Source: Oscillospiraceae bacterium | Lineage (GTDB): Bacteria; Bacillota; Clostridia; Oscillospirales; Oscillospiraceae | Direction: 5' to 3' | Length of the DNA stretch: 17,773 nucleotides | Assembly: GCA_902802215.1 (NCBI GenBank) | Contig: CADCLH010000011.1 | Span: 1-17,773, forward strand | In this document: in pieces, positions 1-5,513 of the stretch | How the letters are laid out: every line of letters starts with the position of its first letter | Numbering within the stretch: the stretch's first letter is position 1 | Notes under the pieces: generated by a model | Told to the model about the DNA's origin: nothing | The model's input: the letters and a program-made list of their open reading frames with translations, nothing else | The model's database searches: none | Position numbers and translations under genes: made by a program

Positions 1-798
1 GAGGATGATGGCGCCGGAGATGAGCACGACGCTGATCATATGGACCAGGGCGTCGGTGACCATGACGCCGTTGAACAGGTCGTCCCTCTTCCACTTCTTC
101 TCTTTGCCGAGGTAGGTGTTGTAGATGCCGGTGGTGATGGCCGCGTTGGTGGAGATGAAGGCCAGGGCGGTGCCGAGGCTGCCCTCGGGGAAGGAGAAGC
201 CGAACAGGCCCTTGGCGAACTTGCCGCCCTCAAAGCCGACCACGCCGTTGTCGGCGCTGCCGTGTCCGGCGCCGAAGAGGGTGATGTAGAAGGCCAGGAT
301 CATCACGATGATGCAGGCGGTGATGAGCTTCTCGACCTTGGAGTAGACGTTCTTGGCGAAGTAGGTGTAGACGACGACGGCGATCAGGAGCAGCGAGCCG
401 ATCTTCCAGTTGATGCCGAAGATCAGGTTCATGCCCGCGCCGGAGCCGGAGATGTTGCCCATCGTGAAGAACAGGCAGGCGAGGAAGAGCGCGACGCCCA
501 CGACGCCCGCGCCGGCCTTGCCGTAGTACTTGCGGATGGCGTGGATGGTGGGCATGCCGGTGGTGATCGCCAGCCAGTTGGTGGTCATGACGAAGGTGAT
601 GCCCATGAAGATGATCGGGAACACGAGCCAGATCAGGGCGTAGCCGTAGTTGGCGCCCAGCATGGCGGCGGTGGTGACGGCGCCGGGGCCGATGACGATG
701 CCGGTGGCGATCAGGCCGGGGCCGACGCGCTTGAGCAGCTCCTTGAACGGCAGGGTCTTGACGTCCTCGCCGATCAGGTGGGTTTTCTTTTCATCCAT
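1..798 (-). CDS. Nramp-family (LeuT-fold) transporter, divergent, 3' end cut by window edge
   Basis: An integral membrane transporter of the Nramp/SLC11 family; only its first 266 residues lie in the window. Family assignment rests on the opening helix GPGLIATGIVIGPGA (about 27-40) followed by the LGANYGYALIWLV stretch, which matches the TM1-TM2 pattern of Nramp proteins. Several further hydrophobic segments follow (about 55-80, 97-114, 133-147, 158-176, 250-266). Classical Nramps bind metal through DPGN in TM1 and MPH in TM6. Here these positions read GPGA (37-40) and TTG (222-224, within AAITTGIYN), so the canonical ligands are absent and metal transport should not be assumed. The start at 798 has AAGGAGA about 11 bases upstream. 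The gene follows the aldolase gene on the same strand, separated by a hairpin terminator, and may be its partner transporter. Family call fairly sure; substrate unknown. Confidence 0.85.
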   Translation of the reverse strand, partial: MDEKKTHLIGEDVKTLPFKELLKRVGPGLIATGIVIGPGAVTTAAMLGANYGYALIWLVFPIIFMGITFVMTTNWLAITTGMPTIHAIRKYYGKAGAGVVGVALFLACLFFTMGNISGSGAGMNLIFGINWKIGSLLLIAVVVYTYFAKNVYSKVEKLITACIIVMILAFYITLFGAGHGSADNGVVGFEGGKFAKGLFGFSFPEGSLGTALAFISTNAAITTGIYNTYLGKEKKWKRDDLFNGVMVTDALVHMISVVLISGAIIL

Positions 799-837
799 AG
801 CAGCAGAAGTCTCCTTTATCTGGTTTTTCCGCAAAAG

Positions 838-879
838 AAGCCCTCCCTGACGGGCTTATGGCTTTTTCAGGGAGGGCTT
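838..879 (-). terminator. Hairpin terminator or attenuator between aldolase and transporter genes
   Basis: A perfect 13-bp inverted repeat (838-850 with 867-879) has a 16-base loop and is followed on the minus strand by a T-rich stretch (CTTTT). It lies 20 bases after the aldolase stop codon and 39 bases before the transporter start. No convincing separate promoter was seen between hairpin and transporter, so it probably reduces rather than abolishes transcription into the transporter gene. Confidence 0.7.
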
Positions 880-898
880 GTTTCAGACTTTTATCGGA

Positions 899-1873
899 TT
901 ACTTGACGAACTGGCTCATGTCGACTTCGGGCAGCTTGGAGCGCTCGAGGCCGAGGGCGATCCAGTCCTTCTCCTCCTGGTTGAGGGGCAGGACGGGACG
1001 GCGCATGAGGCCGCTCTTGAAGATGCCGCGCTGCACGAGGGCTTCCTTCAGGCGGGCGTGGGCCTCGCCGGAGGGCTGGCCGCCGCCGTAGATGGCCTGG
1101 GAGATGTGGTAGATGCGGTTGGACCAATCCTGAGCTTCCTTCAGGGTGTGCTTCTCGGGATTGCGGAAGACTTCCCACGCGCCGCAGATGAGCTCGGGCA
1201 CGCAGCCGGCGAAGCCGATCAGGGCGCCGTCCATGCCGGGGAACCAGGTCACGCACAGGGTCTCGTCATGGCAGGTGATGAGGGAGATGTCCGGGCACTC
1301 CTGACGGAGCAGGCGGACGTCGTGCTCGTAGATGGCGGTCACGCGGGTGCCGACCTTGATGCACTTGACATGCTCGATCTCCTTGCACATCTTGATCAGG
1401 GTCTCGACCGGGTAGAAGGCCTTGGAGGTGGCGGGGTAGAGGTGGATGATGATGTCGATGTCGGCGCCCTCGGCGACGTCACGGATGTACTCGAAGGGGG
1501 CATCGGGGTGCATGCCGAAGCGGAGCCACATGTGCGGGGGCATGAGCAGGATGCCGTCAGCGCCGGCTTCCTTGGCCTCCTTGGCCATCTCGATGGACTC
1601 GATGGTGTTCTCGCAGTTGACGCCGGAGATGATGGTCATCACGTCGCCGCACTCCTCGGCGCAGATCTCGGTGACTCTCTTGCGCTCGGCGCGGGTCAGG
1701 CCGGTGATCTCACCGGTGTGGCCGTTGGCGACGAGGCCCTCAATGCCCTTGCCGTAGAAGGTCTTGATCCAGCGGAGGTACTCGCGGAACTCTTTCTCAT
1801 TGATGGAGTAGTCGTCGTTGAGGGGAACGGAAACAGCGGGGAAAATCGTCTTGAAAGTCTTAACCTTAGCCAT
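899..1873 (-). CDS. DapA/NanA-superfamily (DHDPS-like) aldolase or dehydratase
   Basis: A 324-residue class I (Schiff-base) TIM-barrel aldolase-type protein. The DHDPS/N-acetylneuraminate lyase signature is visible: the substrate loop GHTGEITGL (51-59), active-site Tyr146 in HLYPATSK, and the expected Schiff-base Lys173 in CIKVG. True lysine-pathway DapA has GTTGE, where the first Thr is part of the catalytic triad, and an Arg five residues after the Tyr. Here these are His52 and Lys151, so a biosynthetic DapA role is unlikely. A catabolic 2-keto-acid aldolase or sugar-acid dehydratase is more plausible, but the substrate cannot be named. The start is supported by AAAAGGAGA about 7 bases upstream. 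It is transcribed from a strong promoter at 2005-2033 that carries a LacI-type operator, with the Nramp-like gene downstream. Confidence 0.85.
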   Translation of the reverse strand: MAKVKTFKTIFPAVSVPLNDDYSINEKEFREYLRWIKTFYGKGIEGLVANGHTGEITGLTRAERKRVTEICAEECGDVMTIISGVNCENTIESIEMAKEAKEAGADGILLMPPHMWLRFGMHPDAPFEYIRDVAEGADIDIIIHLYPATSKAFYPVETLIKMCKEIEHVKCIKVGTRVTAIYEHDVRLLRQECPDISLITCHDETLCVTWFPGMDGALIGFAGCVPELICGAWEVFRNPEKHTLKEAQDWSNRIYHISQAIYGGGQPSGEAHARLKEALVQRGIFKSGLMRRPVLPLNQEEKDWIALGLERSKLPEVDMSQFVK

Positions 1874-1977
1874 GATACAATCTCCTTTTCGTCAATTCAT
1901 TTTCAAATTTCATTTTTCGTCAGTGCCTGCATCCGAGCTTCCCGTCGGCCTCGCGCGCCGGCCTCCGCTTCGCTTTT

Positions 1978-1991
1978 CTGCAATCGTTTGT
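1978..1991 (-). promoter_or_regulatory. Probable LacI-family operator in the aldolase leader
   Basis: Read on the minus strand the site is ACAAACGATTGCAG. It is identical at 13 of 14 positions, in the same orientation relative to transcription, to the site at 2212-2225 before lacI, and has the central CG typical of LacI-family operators. Its centre lies 20.5 bases past the end of the -10 box, exactly as at the lacI promoter, so a bound repressor would block initiation or early elongation. Confidence 0.65.
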
Positions 1992-2004
1992 TGACTCTGG
2001 CTGC

Positions 2005-2033
2005 ATGATAGCACAGGGATTTGGACCTGTCAA
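2005..2033 (-). promoter_or_regulatory. Sigma-A promoter for the aldolase-transporter unit
   Basis: On the minus strand a perfect -35 box TTGACA (2033-2028) is followed by a 17-base spacer and a -10 box TATCAT (2010-2005). The predicted start site is near 1998. The near-consensus boxes suggest a strong promoter that needs repression, fitting the operator immediately downstream. Confidence 0.75.
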
Positions 2034-2046
2034 CAAAATGGACCGC

Positions 2047-2084
2047 CTCTGCAAAAACTTGCATACGCTCTGCAAAAACTTGCA
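2047..2084. repeat. Pair of 17-base direct repeats, 21-base period
   Basis: CTCTGCAAAAACTTGCA occurs perfectly at 2047-2063 and again at 2068-2084. The period of 21 bases is two helical turns, so both copies face the same side of DNA. Each copy contains an imperfect palindrome TGCAA-AAAC-TTGCA. They lie upstream of the aldolase promoter, centred at about -58 and -79 from its predicted start site, which is typical of activator sites. The regulator is unknown; arms resemble the lacI operator half TTGCA but the central CG is missing. Confidence 0.7.
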
Positions 2085-2169
2085 CAATCTCTATTTTTGC
2101 ACAGTTTGTCCCCTGCCGTTTTTGTGCAGTATTGCCATGTGCGCTTCAAAAAGTGAAATCATGTTACGC

Positions 2170-2198
2170 TTGCAAAACAGCGCATCCTGCGATATACT
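2170..2198 (+). promoter_or_regulatory. Sigma-A promoter for the lacI-family regulator
   Basis: A -35 box TTGCAA (2170-2175), a 17-base spacer and a -10 box TATACT (2193-2198) predict a start site near 2205, about 35 bases before the coding start. The operator at 2212-2225 lies just after it. Confidence 0.65.
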
Positions 2199-2211
2199 AC
2201 AATTAATTTAT

Positions 2212-2225
2212 ACAAACGTTTGCAG
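2212..2225 (+). promoter_or_regulatory. Probable autoregulatory LacI-family operator
   Basis: ACAAACGTTTGCAG contains the perfect palindrome CAAACGTTTG (2213-2222) with a central CG, the usual shape of a LacI-family operator. It lies between the predicted start site and the lacI start codon and touches the ribosome site AGGAGGA (2224-2230). Binding there would repress the regulator's own gene. Confidence 0.7.
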
Positions 2226-2239
2226 GAGGATTTCGGAAT

Positions 2240-3235
2240 ATGGCGACACTCAAGGATGTGGCGAAGCTGGCCAATGTGGACGTGAGCACGGTCTCGCGGG
2301 CGCTGAACAACACCTCCTATGTCCACCCGGACACGAAGGAGCGGATCTACGCGGCGGCGAAGGAGCTGGGCTACCGGCCGAACGTCATGGCGCGGGCGCT
2401 GCGGCAGGGCCGCGGCCAGGTGATCGGCGTGGTGGTGCCGCGCCTGCATATGACGATCTTCTCCGAGATCTTACAGGGCATCGAGGCCCAGGCGCAGACC
2501 CTGGGCTACATGACCACGGTCTGCGTGACCGAGGAGGACGCGAAGGTCGAGAAGGACCGGCTCAACCGCCTGCGCGACAGCGGCGTCGACGGGATCATCA
2601 TCGCCGGCACGGGCCGCAACGGCCGCCTGCTGCGGGACATGCAGGCGGGCGGGGTGCCGGTGGTGCAGCTCGTGCGGCGGCAGGAGCTGGAGCTGAGCAG
2701 CGTCGTCGCCGATTACGAGAGCTGCGGGCACGACGCGGTCAAATTCCTCGCCTCCAGGGGCTGCCGCCGGATCGGCCTGATCGCCGGGGCGCAGCACCTG
2801 GCCCCCTTTCACGGACGCTATGAGGGCTACCGCAAGGCCATTGCGGAGCTGGGGCTGGAGGAGTTCACCAGCAGCTCCGACAAGCAGGTCAACAGCTTCG
2901 GCTACGGCCACGAGTGCGCCCTGCAGCTTCTGGACGAGAACCCCGACCTCGACGCGATCATCGCCTGCATCGACGTGCAGGGCCTCGGCGCGATCCGGGC
3001 CGCGGCGGAGCGGGGGCTGAAGATCCCGGAGCAGATCAAGATCATGAGCCTGACCGGCCACCGCGTCGGGCGCATGCTCGAGACGACGATGACCTCGATG
3101 GAGATGCCCGCCTTCCAGATGGGCGAGGCCGCGGCGAAGCTCGTGATCGAGGCGCTCGAGGCCGACCCCGGGCACAAGGCCGCGCGGCGTCACATCAACT
3201 TCGCCACCACCCTCGTCGAGCGCGAGAGCACGTGA
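2240..3235 (+). CDS. LacI-family transcriptional regulator
   Basis: A 331-residue DNA-binding regulator of usual family length. The N-terminal helix-turn-helix is plain (about 3-25: LKDVAKLANVDVSTVSRALN), followed by the third helix and hinge (about 31-57: NVMARALRQG, matching the family's NxxARxL minor-groove hinge). The remainder (about 60-331) is a periplasmic-binding-protein-like effector domain, so it should sense a small molecule, most likely a sugar acid or another substrate of the neighbouring pathway. The start at 2240 has GCAGGAGG 11 bases upstream. It is divergent from the aldolase-transporter genes and shares matching operators with them, so it probably represses both units until the substrate appears. 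The effector cannot be read from sequence. Confidence 0.95.
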   Translation: MATLKDVAKLANVDVSTVSRALNNTSYVHPDTKERIYAAAKELGYRPNVMARALRQGRGQVIGVVVPRLHMTIFSEILQGIEAQAQTLGYMTTVCVTEEDAKVEKDRLNRLRDSGVDGIIIAGTGRNGRLLRDMQAGGVPVVQLVRRQELELSSVVADYESCGHDAVKFLASRGCRRIGLIAGAQHLAPFHGRYEGYRKAIAELGLEEFTSSSDKQVNSFGYGHECALQLLDENPDLDAIIACIDVQGLGAIRAAAERGLKIPEQIKIMSLTGHRVGRMLETTMTSMEMPAFQMGEAAAKLVIEALEADPGHKAARRHINFATTLVEREST

Positions 3236-3251
3236 ACCCATAAAGCAAAAA

Positions 3252-3292
3252 CACGCCGGGGAAGCGGAAAACCGTTTCCCCGGCGTGCTTTG
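3252..3292. terminator. Bidirectional terminator between convergent lacI and glmS
   Basis: A 12-bp perfect stem (3252-3263 with 3276-3287) extends by further pairs to an AAAA loop. On the plus strand it is followed by CTTTGTTTT and on the minus strand by TTTTTGCTTTA, so it can end both lacI and glmS transcripts. Confidence 0.85.
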
Positions 3293-3304
3293 TTTTCGGT
3301 CCGC

Positions 3305-5128
3305 TCACTCCACGGTGACGGACTTGGCGAGGTTTTTCGGCTTGTCGATGTCGCAGCCCTTCTCCTTCGCCGCGTAGTAGGCCAGCAGCTGCAGCGGCAC
3401 CACGGCCAGCGCCGCGGAGAAGACGGTCTCCACGCGCGGGATGAAGATCACGTCGTCCGCCTGGGAGACGATCTTCCGGTTGTCCCGGAAGGCCAGCGCC
3501 AGCACCTTGGCTCCGCGCGCCTTGACCTCGACGATGTTCGAGAGCGTCTTGTCGGAGATCGCCTCGTTGCAGCAGACGGCGATGACGGGCTGGTTCTCCT
3601 CGATCAGCGCGATGGTGCCGTGCTTGAGTTCGCCCGCGGCGTAGGACTCGGCGTGCAGGTAGGAGATCTCCTTCATCTTCAGCGCGCCCTCGAGGGCCAC
3701 GGCGTAGTCGGTGTTGCGCCCGATGAAGAACAGGGAGCGGCTGGAATAGCGGCTCGCCACGGAGGGGAGCTGCCAGTTCATGTCGATGGTCTGCTGGATG
3801 CGCCGCGGCAGCTCCATGAGCTCGTGCACGAGCGCTTTGTAGCGCGCCCCGTCGATGCGGCCGAGCCTGTCGGCGGCGTAGAGGGCGAAGAGGTACAGCA
3901 CCGCCAGCTGCGTGGTGTAGCCCTTGGTCGTGGCGACCGCGATCTCCGGCCCCGCCCAGGTGTAGAGCGTGTGGTCGGCGAGCTTGGCGATCGTGCTGCC
4001 CACGACGTTCACGATGCCCAGCACGGTGGCCCCGCGGGACTTGCACTCCTTGAGCGCGGCGATGGTGTCGGCGGTCTCGCCCGACTGGGAGATCACGAGC
4101 ACCAGCGTGTGCTCGTCGACCATGGGGTCGGAGTAGCGCAGCTCGCTTGCAAGCTCCACCTGCACGGGGATGCGGCAGAGCCTTTCGATGGCGTAGCGGC
4201 CCGAGCAGCCCGCGTAATAGGCCGAGCCGCAGGCCGTGATGACGATCTTGTTGATGCTCCTGAGCTGTTCCGCCGTGAGCTCGAAGTCGTCGAGGCGGAC
4301 GCGCCCCTCGTGCAGGCGCGGGGCGATGGCGGCCTTGACCGCGGCGGGCTGCTCCATGATCTCCTTGAGCATGAAGTGCTCGTAGCCGCCCTTTTCGGCG
4401 GCCTCCACGCTCCAGGTCACGCGGCTGACGGGCTTTTTCGTCTCGCGGCCCGTGCAGTCGTAGACCGTCACGGCGTCGGGCGTGAGCATGGCGAACTCCC
4501 CGTCCTCCATGTAGATGACGTTCTTGGTGTGGGAGACCAGCGCCGTCACGTCGGAGGCGAAGTAGTTCTCCCCCACGCCGACGCCGAGGATCAGGGGGCT
4601 GGCCTCGCGCACGACATAGAGCGCGTCCGGCGTGTCGGTGCAGAGGATGCCGAGGGCGTAGGAGCCCTCGAGCCGGGCCGCGGTCTTCATGACGGCGGCC
4701 TTGACGTCGCCGTCGTAGTACAGCTCGAGCAGGTGGACGATGGTCTCGGTGTCGGTCTCGCTGTGGAAGACGTAGCCGTCGGCGATCAGCTCCTCGCGCA
4801 GGGCGAGGTAGTTTTCGATGATGCCGTTGTGCACGACGGCGAAGCGCCCGTCGTTCGAGACGTGGGGGTGGGCGTTGAAGTCGGTGGGCGCGCCGTGCGT
4901 GGCCCAGCGGGTGTGGCCGATGCCGACCGTGCCGGGCACCGCCGCGCCGTCCTTCGTCTTCTCGCAGAGCTTGGCGATGCGGCCGCTGACCTTGTCGACC
5001 TCGATGGCCCCGTCGTGCACGACGGCGATGCCCGCCGAGTCGTAGCCGCGGTACTCGAGGCGGCTCAGGCCCTTGAGCAGGATGGGCGCCGCCTGGCGGC
5101 TCCCGGTGAATCCGACGATCCCACACAT
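3305..5128 (-). CDS. glmS: Glutamine--fructose-6-phosphate aminotransferase (isomerizing)
   Basis: Converts fructose-6-phosphate and glutamine to glucosamine-6-phosphate and glutamate, the first step toward UDP-GlcNAc for cell wall synthesis; cytoplasmic. The 607 residues match the family's usual length of about 600-610. The start is set at 5128 because the mature enzyme must begin with Cys after the initiator Met (MCGIVGFTG), Cys2 being the glutaminase nucleophile. AAGGAGAG lies 8 bases upstream. An in-frame ATG seven codons earlier would bury the Cys. The glutaminase domain (about 2-220) shows EYRGYDSAG and HTRWATHG. Two SIS domains follow, with ACGSAYYAG and SQSGETADT in the first. The C-terminal DKPKNLAKSVTVE is the conserved family ending. 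It stands alone between terminators, with its own promoter and an unusual hairpin leader. Confidence 0.97.
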   Translation of the reverse strand: MCGIVGFTGSRQAAPILLKGLSRLEYRGYDSAGIAVVHDGAIEVDKVSGRIAKLCEKTKDGAAVPGTVGIGHTRWATHGAPTDFNAHPHVSNDGRFAVVHNGIIENYLALREELIADGYVFHSETDTETIVHLLELYYDGDVKAAVMKTAARLEGSYALGILCTDTPDALYVVREASPLILGVGVGENYFASDVTALVSHTKNVIYMEDGEFAMLTPDAVTVYDCTGRETKKPVSRVTWSVEAAEKGGYEHFMLKEIMEQPAAVKAAIAPRLHEGRVRLDDFELTAEQLRSINKIVITACGSAYYAGCSGRYAIERLCRIPVQVELASELRYSDPMVDEHTLVLVISQSGETADTIAALKECKSRGATVLGIVNVVGSTIAKLADHTLYTWAGPEIAVATTKGYTTQLAVLYLFALYAADRLGRIDGARYKALVHELMELPRRIQQTIDMNWQLPSVASRYSSRSLFFIGRNTDYAVALEGALKMKEISYLHAESYAAGELKHGTIALIEENQPVIAVCCNEAISDKTLSNIVEVKARGAKVLALAFRDNRKIVSQADDVIFIPRVETVFSAALAVVPLQLLAYYAAKEKGCDIDKPKNLAKSVTVE

Positions 5129-5160
5129 AACGTTAACTCTCCTTTTCACACGTTTCAGGC

Positions 5161-5216
5161 AAAAAATGGGGACGCCGACAAAGGGGGGCTGCTACCCACG
5201 CCTTTGTCGGTGTCCC
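5161..5216 (-). promoter_or_regulatory. Terminator-like hairpin at the 5' end of the glmS leader
   Basis: On the minus strand a 16-position stem (5201-5216 with 5169-5184, one mismatch) encloses a GC-rich loop and is followed two bases later by six T residues (5166-5161). This has the shape of an intrinsic terminator, yet it lies between the glmS promoter and its ribosome site, with the predicted start site at the first base of the stem. It may be an attenuator, a 5' stabilising stem, or a short RNA of about 55 bases. No gene ends here that it could terminate. Confidence 0.65.
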
Positions 5217-5222
5217 GCAATG

Positions 5223-5251
5223 AATATAGTCTTCTTTCCCGCGCTTGTCAA
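5223..5251 (-). promoter_or_regulatory. Sigma-A promoter for glmS
   Basis: On the minus strand a perfect -35 box TTGACA (5251-5246), a 17-base spacer and a -10 box TATATT (5228-5223). The predicted start site is near 5216, giving a leader of about 88 bases. Confidence 0.8.
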
Positions 5252-5513
5252 GAGAAAGCGCCGCCGTCCGCCGGGCGGAATCAAAGTTATGTCAATCGGA
5301 ACATTGTTCGTATAAAAATGGTTACAAATTGGAAAAACCGTCGATTTTCCCCGCTTTTTCGCGGGAAAAAAATGCGCTTTCCTCTTGTATGGGAAACCAT
5401 TTTATGTTAATCTATAGTGTGTTAAAAGAAGATGGGATCCGTGCGGCCTTTTGGCGCCGCCGCGTTTCCGGGCAGATCCCGTCTCACCGCAGTCGTAAAG
5501 GAAGTAAGACAGA
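5252..5513. promoter_or_regulatory. Upstream region of the surface-protein gene
   Basis: This stretch, with the glmS leader and promoter, makes up a 385-base gap between genes. A weak plus-strand promoter candidate is TTGTAT (5385-5390), 17-base spacer, TAATCT (5408-5413); TATAGT at 5413-5418 is an alternative -10. A GC-rich inverted repeat lies near 5265-5278, and an AT-rich segment with a small inverted repeat near 5345-5370. The leader contains a possible stem, GATGGGATC (5431-5439) with GATCCCGTC (5475-5483), enclosing GCGGC/GCCGC. No known riboswitch was recognised. Confidence 0.35.

Larger units (their letters stand above)
1874..2239. promoter_or_regulatory. Divergent control region between aldolase unit and lacI
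   Basis: This 366-base gene-free region holds two back-to-back sigma-A promoters, two matching operators just downstream of the two predicted start sites, and a pair of 17-base direct repeats between the promoters. The aldolase leader is about 125 bases and the lacI leader about 35 bases. Apart from these elements and a GC-rich stretch at about 1930-1965 within the aldolase leader, nothing else was recognised. Confidence 0.6.

Noticed and set aside
5129..5149. Longer glmS start seven codons upstream (MKRRVNV-)
   Set aside because: It would displace the essential N-terminal Cys nucleophile, and the AAGGAGAG ribosome site lies inside this extension.
5129..5513. glmS ribozyme in the glmS leader
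   Set aside because: The promoter-to-start distance is about 88 bases and the ribozyme core sequences were not found.
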